DNA of 32,036 bases from Thiohalobacter sp. (GCA_026984515.1 JALSRZ010000174.1:1-32036); one strand, 5' to 3'. Shown: positions 1-7,907, numbered from the stretch's first letter. A program made the numbers and translations. The notes: a model not told the origin generated them from the letters alone.

Positions 1-18
1 GGCTGTGAGAAATTCGGG

Positions 19-2484
19 CTAGAAATCAGCCCGGTATCCCAGGCTGATAAACCAGGCTGAAGAGTCCTGTGTCTGGTCAGTGAAATCCTGTGTCGACCAC
101 TCACCGCCACCCTCGAGTTCAAAACGATAACGCTTGCGCCACCGGTAATCGATGCGTAGCGAGGGCGCGGCCGTCCACTGCGTCGAATTATTATTGCTGT
201 TGTCACGGTAATCGAGCCGGAACTTGGGGTTGATGCGCCAGACCGTCTGTATCGGATAGCGTGTATCCAGGGTCAGGGAACTGATATTGCTGGTACTGGT
301 ATCGGAATAACGCAAACCCAGCACGCTGATGTCACCGTTTTTAACAAGGTTGCTGCCAATCAGTTGCAGGTTGTAGAAATACTCGTTACCGGTACCAGGC
401 ACAGCGTCTACACCGCCGGAACTGTTGGTTCCGGACAGCCTGGAGGCCGTCACGTCACCACTGACCTGGAACTTGTCGTTGAACGGGTGTGAAGCACCCA
501 GCGTCAGTGTGGTGACATCGGCCGTACGGTCTTCCGCCAGTTGCCGGATCTGGTCCTTGCTGAAGCTGTTCAGCAGATCGTCGATCGAGGTCAGGGTCTG
601 TCCCTGCAGGGCATTGGTCGTCGTCAGGATCGGGCTGTTGCGGTAATCCACCGATGCATTGATTGTGGTGCGGTCCGGCAGGGTCCAGGTGCCCAGCAGA
701 ATCAGCGTGTTCAGCGAATCGAAGGAGATGTCATAATCGACAAAGCTGAGCAGGGAGCGAACCGGGTCGAAATAACGCGCCTCGCCGCCAATGGCACGGC
801 GGTCAAGGATGCCATTGTTCTGCTGCTCGATGAAAAAGGCCTCGAAATCCCAGGCATTGGCGAAGGTACCCAGGTCCGCGCTGACCCCGTAGAGGTAACG
901 GTCGGTCTTCAGTGAATCGCGGGTGGAGAATACGGGATAACCCGCCACGCCGTTGAGCGTCAGCCAGTCCGTGAGCTGGTACCCCAGCAGCAAACCGTCA
1001 AAGCGGCCCAGCACACCACCGGTATTACGGGATTGCCGGCCCAGCCTGGCAGAGACGCGGTACTTCTTCTGGCTGGCATCGACATACAGGCTGCTGACAC
1101 TGGTGTTGCTGCCCGGACCGTCACTGAGAAAATCGTGCTGGTAGGAGCCGGTAAATCTTGACTGGAAATCATACTGGTCGGAACGCTTGCGTGCCGTGAT
1201 ATCCAGGTCATTGGTAATTGATGACTGCGTGACGAGGTCACCACCGGCATCCGTACGACTCTCGTCACGCCGGTAAAACTGCGAAAAGCCGCCGTAGACC
1301 TGCCACGGGTTGGAACGCGTGCTCGTCTTTCCCTTGCTGCCCAGCTTGTTGGGCTGCTGTCGGGCAGTGGTCAAGCCGGCCAGCCTCTGCCTGACACGAG
1401 CGGCACCTTCGGTACCGGGGTAGAGTTCCAGGTAGCGCTGGTACTCGCGCACGGCGTGAGCGTACTGGCGCTTGCGTTCACGCGCCAGCCCCAGGTACTC
1501 CAGCGCATCGCGACTGTACTGGTTATCCGGGTAACGCAGCACCTTGGTATAAAGCTGGATAGCATGACTGACCTTGCCCTCCGCGATTGCTTTACGCGCT
1601 TGCTCCATGATGCCGAATATTTTGTCATTTTTCCGGGCTGACGGGCCGGGGAGCGGCCTGCGCACAGGTACACTGAGTGGTGTAGTCAGTATATCGGTTT
1701 GCTGCAGGGCGGCGTTGATCTCTTTGGAACTGGCGTACGCGACCCATGCGCCGGGATATAGCTTCAGCAGCTGCTTGCGAAACGCCTCGGCCTGTTTGCG
1801 GGTATCGAAGAAACCGAGGCGCAGGCGATGCCATACACGGCCCTGGATAGGGAAACGGGTGGTATACGTGACGTATTTATCCACCCCGGGTATAGCCTTG
1901 AGTGGCGGCTGGTTTTTCCCTTCCAGAAAAGATTCAAGGTTGATGACGTAGTGCTGCGTCAGCGTAAACGGATGTCGACTGCCCTTGCCGGATGAAGTTT
2001 TCGGTACATTTTTCTCGGCCCGGTTTTCATCTGCAAGCGGATTATTGGAAGTGACCACTCTGACCAGGATATGTCGCCGGTCCGCGCCCGGGTACAGCGT
2101 GTAGGAGACCTTGCGGGAAAACCGAAGTGTCAGCACCCCGCGCTCGGCACTGACGGTCTCGTAACGTGTATCGATCAGGGGAACGTAGCGGCTTGAAGAG
2201 GTAGTCACAGTCTGTTGATCACTGGCTTCCACCTGCTTCGAGAACAGATTGTTGCTGATCGTCCTGAACTGGATCTGCAACTCATCACCGGCACGCTCCG
2301 GGGCATGGTTGATGTACTGCAGGGGGATGGTGAAATCAATTCGTATCGTGGCCGGGTTCTCGTGGTCGTCGATGGTGACGGTGTCGATGACACCGGCGGC
2401 CTGCGCCGTGGCCGAGCAGCACAACATGGCTGCCAGGGCTGTCCGGAAAACCAGTTGCAAACATCCTGTAAAGTTGATTTTCAT
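19..2484 (-). CDS. Outer-membrane beta-barrel with N-terminal beta domain, SPOR-like and TPR domains (porin of the cytochrome conduit)
   Basis: Predicted outer-membrane barrel of 821 residues that would hold a multiheme cytochrome across the outer membrane. Residues 1-29 are a Sec signal peptide ending near AQA. Residues about 31-146 form a beta domain that is repeated as the stand-alone protein just upstream. Residues about 175-258 look like a SPOR (peptidoglycan-binding) domain, with alternating strands and the stretch RLGFFDTRKQAEAFRKQLL. Residues about 285-375 contain two to three TPR helices. From about 392 onward the sequence alternates polar and apolar residues in barrel fashion and ends in ...YRADF, the terminal aromatic residue expected of BAM substrates. 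The ATG at 2484 is preferred over the longer start at 2550 because it opens directly into the signal peptide and leaves 22 bases after the upstream stop. The role in electron transfer is inferred from the operon; an unrelated TPR/barrel export protein is the main alternative. Confidence 0.8.
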   Translation of the reverse strand: MKINFTGCLQLVFRTALAAMLCCSATAQAAGVIDTVTIDDHENPATIRIDFTIPLQYINHAPERAGDELQIQFRTISNNLFSKQVEASDQQTVTTSSSRYVPLIDTRYETVSAERGVLTLRFSRKVSYTLYPGADRRHILVRVVTSNNPLADENRAEKNVPKTSSGKGSRHPFTLTQHYVINLESFLEGKNQPPLKAIPGVDKYVTYTTRFPIQGRVWHRLRLGFFDTRKQAEAFRKQLLKLYPGAWVAYASSKEINAALQQTDILTTPLSVPVRRPLPGPSARKNDKIFGIMEQARKAIAEGKVSHAIQLYTKVLRYPDNQYSRDALEYLGLARERKRQYAHAVREYQRYLELYPGTEGAARVRQRLAGLTTARQQPNKLGSKGKTSTRSNPWQVYGGFSQFYRRDESRTDAGGDLVTQSSITNDLDITARKRSDQYDFQSRFTGSYQHDFLSDGPGSNTSVSSLYVDASQKKYRVSARLGRQSRNTGGVLGRFDGLLLGYQLTDWLTLNGVAGYPVFSTRDSLKTDRYLYGVSADLGTFANAWDFEAFFIEQQNNGILDRRAIGGEARYFDPVRSLLSFVDYDISFDSLNTLILLGTWTLPDRTTINASVDYRNSPILTTTNALQGQTLTSIDDLLNSFSKDQIRQLAEDRTADVTTLTLGASHPFNDKFQVSGDVTASRLSGTNSSGGVDAVPGTGNEYFYNLQLIGSNLVKNGDISVLGLRYSDTSTSNISSLTLDTRYPIQTVWRINPKFRLDYRDNSNNNSTQWTAAPSLRIDYRWRKRYRFELEGGGEWSTQDFTDQTQDSSAWFISLGYRADF

Positions 2485-2506
2485 ATACCGGTTGGCGTGT
2501 GCTTGT

Positions 2507-2953
2507 CTACAATAATTCCTGGATAACGACACTGAGGCTGCGATAATCATTGCCCGGGATTACCTGGTAACGGACCGGCCGGGTAAAGCGGACAGTGACA
2601 TAAGGACCTCCGGCGATGTCCCCTTCATAGAGCACTTCGTCTATCGCTGCTTTTTCTGCATCCGGGGGAACCATGCCTTCGCGCCGGAACACCGCGCCCA
2701 GGTCCGATGCCGGGACGCGCACCGGGGCGACACGGATACGCAGTTCTTCGCCGCTTTCCTGCGGGAAATGTGACTGATAGCGAAACGGGAACGTCAGTTT
2801 CACTTCCAGAATTACATCATGATGAACCGTATTGAGCAGGGCACTTTCTATAATCCTGTCCCTGGCGGGCGGCCCGGAAATCGCAAACCCTGCAGCAAAC
2901 AGGATGAGCGCTGCCAGGAACAGCACCAGGTGTCGTTTGGTCTTGTGACTCAT
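2507..2953 (-). CDS. Small membrane-anchored or exported protein sharing the porin's N-terminal beta domain
   Basis: A 148-residue protein with a hydrophobic N-terminus (residues about 8-27) that could be a signal peptide or an uncleaved anchor; no lipobox cysteine is visible. The rest matches the first folded domain of the downstream barrel protein: LTFPFRY here versus FTIPLQY there, GEELRIRV versus GDELQIQF, and VRFTRPVRYQVIPG versus LRFSRKVSYTLYPG. The two therefore share one domain, either by duplication or by splitting off from the porin. It has AGGGA seven bases before the ATG and lies between the large cytochrome and the porin gene, so an accessory or assembly role in the conduit is likely. 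The function is not known to me, and no heme motif is present. Confidence 0.75.
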   Translation of the reverse strand: MSHKTKRHLVLFLAALILFAAGFAISGPPARDRIIESALLNTVHHDVILEVKLTFPFRYQSHFPQESGEELRIRVAPVRVPASDLGAVFRREGMVPPDAEKAAIDEVLYEGDIAGGPYVTVRFTRPVRYQVIPGNDYRSLSVVIQELL

Positions 2954-2997
2954 TCAGCGGTCCCTGTCGTGTTTTCCATGCCGGACATGCCGGGTTC

Positions 2998-4884
2998 CTA
3001 GTCGAATCCGCCATCGCTGACACGGTGTTCACCGCTACGACGTTTCTTGATGGTGGTCAGGGAACTGTCCGTGTAGGTGTGACAACTACCGGAACAGTCT
3101 CGCAGTTCGCTGACCGTGTACGATTTCTTCGGGTTCTCCACTTTCTTGTGTTCGCCCGCCTTGTACTTGTTGGCATGACAACCTGCACAGTCCGGTTTGT
3201 ACGAGGGTGACGACCAGGTGACCGTCTGGGAGTTGGAGCGGTGGCAGGCGGTACAGGACAGGTTGCCGCGATGGTCGCCCGGGTACGCTCCCGAGTTATG
3301 ACGGAAACTGATTGGCGTCCAGCGAGTATTGTTGTGACAGCTGTCGCACTGCAGGGAAGTTACGAAATGATTCCCCGGCTTGCCAGTGGCCTGTGTACCA
3401 TTATGACAGCTGGAACAGGAACCGGTCACGCTGTTGTGGTCGAAGCTTGCCGGTGTCCAGGAGCGGGTCGAATGACAGGTGTCGCACTGGGCGCTGGTCT
3501 GGATATGGGTGGCGGTTTTACCGGTGGCAGTCGTGCCATTGTGGCACTGTGTGCAACTGCCCGGCGCAACGCTATTATGGTCAAACACCGCCGGGGTCCA
3601 GCCATTGGTGGTATGACAATCGTCACAGGTATTGCCGGAACTGATATGGTTCGATGTTTTGCCGGTCGCGGTCGACCCGTTGTGACAGGAGAAACAGGTG
3701 CCGATCACGTCGGCGTGATCCACCCGGATCACCGGCGTCCAGCCTGTATTGCGGTGACAATCCTCGCACAGGGTATTGGTCTGGATGTGAGTCGGGTTCT
3801 TGCCTTTGGCGGTACTGCCGTTGTGGCAGCTCGCGCAGCTTCCACTGACACTGCTATGGTCGAATACCGCGCCCGACCAGCTGCTGGTGCTGTGGCAGTC
3901 GTCACAGGTATTGCCGGAACTGATATGGTTCGATGTTTTGCCGGTCGCGGTCGACCCGTTGTGACAGGAGAAACAGGTGCCGATCACGTCGGCGTGATCC
4001 ACCCGGATTACCGGTGACCAGGACGTGCTGCGGTGGCAGTCCTCACACAGCATGGAGGTCTGGATGTGGGTCGGGTTCTTGCCGGTGGCGGTCGAACCAT
4101 TGTGACAACTTGAACAGCTGCCGGTGACACTGCTGTGGTCGAATACCGCACCCGACCAGCTGTTGGTACTGTGGCAGTCATCACAGGTGTTGCCACTGTT
4201 GATGTGACTGGCGGTTTTTCCCGTGGCAACCGTGCCATTGTGACAGGAGAAGCAGGTACCGGTCACCGACGCGTGATCCACCCGGCTCACGGGCGACCAG
4301 GCAGAAGTGCGATGGCAATCCTCGCACTGGTTGCCACTTTGTATATGGCGCGCACCCTTGCCGGTGGCAATGCTGCCGTTATGGCAGCTGGAGCAGTTGC
4401 CCGTGACATCACTGTGGTCAAAACGCGCACCCTGCCAGGTACCACCGGCGGTATGGCAATCCTCGCAGTTATTGCCACTGCGGATATGGGATGGCGTTTT
4501 GCCGGTCGCAACCTGGCCGTTATGACAGGAAGAACAGCTCCCAACCACGGAGGAATGATCAAATCGTGTCAACTGTTTCCACGAAAAACTGGAGTGGCAA
4601 TCTTCGCAGTTGCCGCTGGTGGAAACATGGTTCGGCGGCAGGCGTTCGCCACCCAGCCGGGACGTCGTCGCATGACAGGATGCGCAACGCCTGGGGGTGC
4701 CTTTGAAAATACCGCGCGTGTGGCAGCTGCCACACTCTGCGTCCTGGTGCGCACCGTCGAGCGGGAACCCCGTGGAGAAATGGTCAAAACCCTCTTTACC
4801 GGCGGCATTGGCTGCAAGAGGCAGCAGCAGGCCGGCCAGCACCGTCCATACCAGGAATATTCGACTAATGTTTGATCTGTACAT
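2998..4884 (-). CDS. Giant multiheme cytochrome c (23 CxxCH plus one CxxxCH)
   Basis: A secreted protein of 628 residues with a Sec signal peptide (residues 1 to about 27, cleavage near AANA) and 23 CxxCH motifs, plus a final CSGSCH close to the C-terminus, so up to 24 c-type hemes, about one per 26 residues. Most modules read CxDCHxxxxW...FDHxxVxGxCxxCHNGxxATGKxxxH. The internal His of FDH/VDH and of the following THI/NHI segments are good distal ligands. The centre is made of nearly identical 93-residue, four-heme units. The C-terminus is lysine- and arginine-rich. The ATG at 4884 is preferred over the long upstream extension because it starts the signal peptide, has GAGGA nine bases ahead, and overlaps the previous gene by only 20 bases. 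Expected role: electron carrier at or beyond the outer membrane, served by the porin downstream. Surface location is inferred; a periplasmic location cannot be excluded. Confidence 0.88.
   Translation of the reverse strand: MYRSNISRIFLVWTVLAGLLLPLAANAAGKEGFDHFSTGFPLDGAHQDAECGSCHTRGIFKGTPRRCASCHATTSRLGGERLPPNHVSTSGNCEDCHSSFSWKQLTRFDHSSVVGSCSSCHNGQVATGKTPSHIRSGNNCEDCHTAGGTWQGARFDHSDVTGNCSSCHNGSIATGKGARHIQSGNQCEDCHRTSAWSPVSRVDHASVTGTCFSCHNGTVATGKTASHINSGNTCDDCHSTNSWSGAVFDHSSVTGSCSSCHNGSTATGKNPTHIQTSMLCEDCHRSTSWSPVIRVDHADVIGTCFSCHNGSTATGKTSNHISSGNTCDDCHSTSSWSGAVFDHSSVSGSCASCHNGSTAKGKNPTHIQTNTLCEDCHRNTGWTPVIRVDHADVIGTCFSCHNGSTATGKTSNHISSGNTCDDCHTTNGWTPAVFDHNSVAPGSCTQCHNGTTATGKTATHIQTSAQCDTCHSTRSWTPASFDHNSVTGSCSSCHNGTQATGKPGNHFVTSLQCDSCHNNTRWTPISFRHNSGAYPGDHRGNLSCTACHRSNSQTVTWSSPSYKPDCAGCHANKYKAGEHKKVENPKKSYTVSELRDCSGSCHTYTDSSLTTIKKRRSGEHRVSDGGFD
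3620..4008. repeat. 110-bp perfect direct repeat inside the 24-heme cytochrome gene
   Basis: Positions 3620-3729 and 3899-4008 are identical over 110 bases at a spacing of exactly 279 bases, which is 93 codons. The unit encodes four hemes (CDDCH, CASCH/CSSCH, CEDCH, CFSCH). The next unit at the same spacing (around 4178-4287) is homologous but clearly diverged. This is coding repetition produced by tandem duplication or gene conversion of a four-heme module. Confidence 0.9.
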
Positions 4885-6436
4885 CACGGAAGTCCTCGCT
4901 GTTATGGCAGCGTGAGCAGTCAGAGCCAAAATGGCCCTGGTGTATATCATCCTGACGGTGACAGGCGTTACATTGCTGTGACTGTTTGAGCGGGCCTTTG
5001 ACCGGTCGCTTGTGGCAGTCGTTGCAACGCAGCTCGGCATGTGCGCCCAGCAGTTCGTAATCAGTCTGTTTGTTGTGATCAAAAATCCACACGGACCAGG
5101 CATTGGGGTTGTGACATTCCTGGCATTCGGTACCCAGTGTGCCCTTGTGTTCATCGTCATTCTCATGACAGCTGATGCACTCCAGGTCCGTATCTCTGAA
5201 AGCGGCGGACAGGTGGCATTCCTCGCAGGGGGCGGTGGCATGTAATCCAAGCAGCGGGAAACGAGTCAGATCATGGTCGAATACGATGCCTTCGTCCCAG
5301 CCGCTCGCCTGGTGGCAACGCTGGCACTGCTTGCCCTCCTGCCCGTTATGAACATCATCCGTACGATGGCAGCTGACGCATTCAACAGACAGTTCGTCCT
5401 TGTACATGTCACCACGATGGCAGGCATTGCACAGCAGTTTTTCGTGCTTGCCCTGCAAGGGAAAATCGGTATTGCGCTGGTGATCAAAATGGCTTTTTTT
5501 CCACTGCGTTGCGTTGTGGCAGGTCTGGCATTTCTTCCCGTAGCGGCCGTGGTGAGCATCGTCTCCACGGTGGCAGGACACACAGGTGGAAGACGGCTTT
5601 TTGTCCTTCACAGGGTCCTTGTGGCAGGCCTCGCAACGGACCTTTGCATGACGACCCCTGAGGCGAAAATCCGTATCCCTGTCGTGATCGAATTCGGATT
5701 CGGACCACTTGCTTTCGTTATGACATTCAGCGCACTTTGGACCATTGGCGCCGTTATGCACATCGTCCAGGGCATGGCAAGCCTGGCAACTGCTGGTGGT
5801 GTCCTTGTACTTCTCATTGATGTGACAACTGCTGCAGGCCGTGCTGCGGTGGGCACCGTGCAGGGGAAAGTCGGTCTTGTCATGGTCATAGTCGAATTTT
5901 TTCCAGCTTTTTACGGTATGGCAGCTCTGGCACTCGTTACCCAGGTTGCCATGATGGGGGTCCTGCTTGCCGTGACAGCGGTTGCAGGTGGATGCAGCTT
6001 CGGAAAACTTCTTGCCCTGTTTGTGGCAGGCGCTGCAGGCCACGTTCATATGTGCACCTTCCAGGTGAAAATCGGTGTGCCGGTGGTCAAATGCCAGCGG
6101 ATCCAGCCGGACGATGTCCGCATCCCGGCCGAGGTGTTCGCTGTGACAGCTCTTGCAGCTGGTAGTGGCAATATTTTCAATGCGGCCGTGGTACCCGGAT
6201 GCCTTCCTGATATCCCTGTCGATGTCCTCGTGACAGTCCAGGCACAACTGTGACTGTGTCTTTTTGCTGAAGCGGGAATGGCATTTACTGCACTCGCTTT
6301 CCAGTTTCGCGTGCCCTTGTATGACTTCGCCGGGCATCAGCAACGTCTCGATATCCAGTGCCATAACCGGATCCTGTGCTGCCATCATTGCTGTGCCTGC
6401 CATTGCCATCATGAATGCCCGTATCAGTCTGTCCAT
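4865..6436 (-). CDS. Periplasmic 21-heme cytochrome c
   Basis: A 523-residue exported protein with a signal peptide (residues 1 to about 26, ...MAAQDPVMA) and 21 CxxCH motifs, about one heme per 25 residues. The repeating plan is three hemes per roughly 55 residues: CxxCHxxxxWxxxxFDHDxxTDFxLxGxH, then CxxCH, then CxxCHxxDDxHxG. The conserved FDH and GxH histidines are likely sixth ligands, giving bis-His hemes. The repeat style differs from that of the neighbouring 24-heme protein, so the two are not simple duplicates. The gene follows the b-type membrane protein by 19 bases and overlaps the next gene by 20, fitting one transcript. The probable role is to carry electrons across the periplasm between the inner-membrane b-hemes and the outer-membrane porin/cytochrome. 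No clear Shine-Dalgarno sequence precedes the ATG. Confidence 0.88.
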   Translation of the reverse strand: MDRLIRAFMMAMAGTAMMAAQDPVMALDIETLLMPGEVIQGHAKLESECSKCHSRFSKKTQSQLCLDCHEDIDRDIRKASGYHGRIENIATTSCKSCHSEHLGRDADIVRLDPLAFDHRHTDFHLEGAHMNVACSACHKQGKKFSEAASTCNRCHGKQDPHHGNLGNECQSCHTVKSWKKFDYDHDKTDFPLHGAHRSTACSSCHINEKYKDTTSSCQACHALDDVHNGANGPKCAECHNESKWSESEFDHDRDTDFRLRGRHAKVRCEACHKDPVKDKKPSSTCVSCHRGDDAHHGRYGKKCQTCHNATQWKKSHFDHQRNTDFPLQGKHEKLLCNACHRGDMYKDELSVECVSCHRTDDVHNGQEGKQCQRCHQASGWDEGIVFDHDLTRFPLLGLHATAPCEECHLSAAFRDTDLECISCHENDDEHKGTLGTECQECHNPNAWSVWIFDHNKQTDYELLGAHAELRCNDCHKRPVKGPLKQSQQCNACHRQDDIHQGHFGSDCSRCHNSEDFRDVQIKH

Positions 6437-6455
6437 GTATCTGTTTCACTGCCCG

Positions 6456-7349
6456 CTAGTACATATGTACTGCGACCACATGCACACTGCCGGAAATGAT
6501 CAGCATCAGGAACAGCGGGAAATGCAGCAGATGCCAAAGCGAAAACAAGCGATTGTAAAACTGGAATTCCGCAATCTTGCGGATGCTTTCCAGGCGTGCT
6601 CCCACGTGGCGCAGTAGCAGACGCCGATCGCGGGAGGTCAGGGAACCGGGCACCTTCAACCATAGCGACAGGTACAGGAGCCAGGTCCGCGTACCCAGTG
6701 ATACCAGCCGGAACACACTGGTAATAAACCCGGCCGGTTTCTGCCGTGCCTGCTTCTCGAAGGTTTCAATACGCCGCGCCGCGACCGGCCAGTCGGACAG
6801 GGCGCTCTGCAGCGCTCCCTGGAGCAGGGCAGAGTGGCGGACCAGCTCATCCAGTGTGGCCTGGCGGCCGTACAGGCCGTGGTGGATCCGCGTATAGAAG
6901 TAACGGCCCACCAGGCCACTGCTGGCGACAACCAGCATACAGAACAGGGCCACATTGCTGTTCAGGGAGCCCAGTTGAAAACCGCTGTGGAACAGAATGC
7001 AGACCGGCCCCAGCACGCCGAACAGCATGTGCGTACGGAACCAGATTTTTACCGGCCCCAGGTGGCGCATGATCCGCAGGTGCTTGCGTAACGGGTAGAG
7101 CAACAGCAACAGCATCATGCTCCCGCCAATTATCCCCAGCGCATAGCCCATGCCGGATTCAGCGGTCAGTGGTTGCTCCAGCCGGTTGTTCCAGCCCAGG
7201 TACACCACGTACAACACCAGCAGATACATCACCAGCAGCAGGAAGCCGCGGGATCTGGGCCGGTAGAGATCGATCAGTGCCGTTCTGTCCGGTTTTCGCT
7301 CGGGAGCTACCGGTATGGATTCAATGTTTGCTTCAGCCGCGCCGGACAT
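6456..7349 (-). CDS. Inner-membrane di-heme b-type cytochrome-like protein
   Basis: A 297-residue membrane protein with helices at about 36-52, 67-85, 105-122, 130-148 and 270-292, and a soluble segment (about 150-260) between the last two. Two histidine pairs, His107/His121 and His276/His290, are each 14 residues apart within a helix. This is the spacing used to ligate two stacked b-hemes between a pair of helices, as in ferric-reductase-like and other di-heme membrane cytochromes. As first gene of the cytochrome operon it is the natural link between the quinone pool, or the cytoplasmic side, and the 21-heme protein. Heme binding is inferred from spacing only. The segment 150-260 is rich in Arg and Leu and I do not recognise it. 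Confidence 0.7.
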   Translation of the reverse strand: MSGAAEANIESIPVAPERKPDRTALIDLYRPRSRGFLLLVMYLLVLYVVYLGWNNRLEQPLTAESGMGYALGIIGGSMMLLLLLYPLRKHLRIMRHLGPVKIWFRTHMLFGVLGPVCILFHSGFQLGSLNSNVALFCMLVVASSGLVGRYFYTRIHHGLYGRQATLDELVRHSALLQGALQSALSDWPVAARRIETFEKQARQKPAGFITSVFRLVSLGTRTWLLYLSLWLKVPGSLTSRDRRLLLRHVGARLESIRKIAEFQFYNRLFSLWHLLHFPLFLMLIISGSVHVVAVHMY

Positions 7350-7380
7350 AATGGTCGTTTGCCTTTCTGGTTCTTTGTAG

Positions 7381-7409
7381 ATGCTTCCGCTCTCTAGCGG
7401 TCAGAGCAT
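7381..7409 (-). promoter_or_regulatory. Compound hairpin in the leader of the cytochrome operon
   Basis: An outer stem ATGCT/AGCAT (7381-7385 with 7405-7409) encloses an inner stem CCGCT/AGCGG (7387-7391 with 7396-7400) and a 4-base loop. It lies about 32 bases before the ATG of the first cytochrome gene. It has no T-tract, so it is not a simple terminator. It may be an mRNA leader structure or an operator; its function is unknown. Confidence 0.4.
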
Positions 7410-7803
7410 ATTCTGGCTTTACCGCGCTGCCCCGGTCTGTGTGCCGTTTCACATAAATTGGGACTTAAAGACCAAATTGCAAAATGGATGCCAACCTGCC
7501 CGGGGATGCCTGCTACCGCTGAATTTCCGCTCAAGTGCCTGTTTTACGGTAAATACCGGAATCCGGGCACAGGATTTACCATCGAAAATGGCGCTTTTCC
7601 TGTCGGGGTTAAACGACAGATAGCTGTCCGTGTTAAATCCCGGGATCTGGTATCGAAGCAGACGAAAATACGAACCGGCCTGTCGCCGACCAGCGACAGA
7701 CTGCCCGGGACAGGTGCAGAGACAAGGCTGCACTGCAGCCAACCAGGACCTGCTTGCACATGGTACGCCTCCTGCTTGTAAAACCACCGGACTGTGCGCG
7801 GCT

Positions 7804-7823
7804 TCACACTATGAAATATGTGA
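7804..7823. promoter_or_regulatory. Inverted repeat TCACA-N10-TGTGA upstream of the oxidoreductase
   Basis: Two 5-bp arms, TCACA and TGTGA, are separated by 10 AT-rich bases about 85 bases ahead of the ATG at 7908. The arms are in the reverse order to a CRP/FNR box (TGTGA-N6-TCACA), so it is not a standard CRP site. It could be an operator for a dimeric regulator, but this is a weak call. Confidence 0.25.
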
Positions 7824-7907
7824 CACGCTGGTCTTCAGGTATTCGGGTACCGGCGCCGATGAAACTTCCGTCCGGCTTAACTGGCAACAACACTTGACTG
7901 ACCCACT

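Larger units (their letters stand above)
7350..7907. other. Divergent intergenic region, no convincing gene
   Basis: This is 558 bases between the minus-strand cytochrome operon and the plus-strand oxidoreductase. Short open frames on both strands show no signal peptide, motif or family resemblance, and I see no tRNA. It should hold both promoters. It contains a compound hairpin at 7381-7409, a 7-bp stem-loop at 7680-7699 (CTGTCGC/GCGACAG) and an inverted repeat at 7804-7823. No strong sigma-70 promoter could be picked by eye, and no Shine-Dalgarno sequence precedes the ATG at 7908. Confidence 0.6.

Noticed and set aside
2998-4884. CRISPR-like or satellite-like regular repetition
   Set aside because: The period is in frame, the units encode heme sites and the spacers are not unique. 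It is protein-coding module repetition.
4885-5250. N-terminal extension of the 24-heme frame up to 5250
   Set aside because: It overlaps the 21-heme gene by 386 bases, has no export signal, and is read out of frame from CxxCH codons. The signal peptide begins at 4884.
5273-6253. A 326-codon plus-strand open frame opposite the 21-heme cytochrome, and similar ones opposite the 24-heme gene (3241-4017, 4135-4875)
   Set aside because: They are antisense shadows of repeated Cys/His codons. The sequences are repetitive Val/Ala/Gly-rich strings following the heme repeat period, with no motif of their own.
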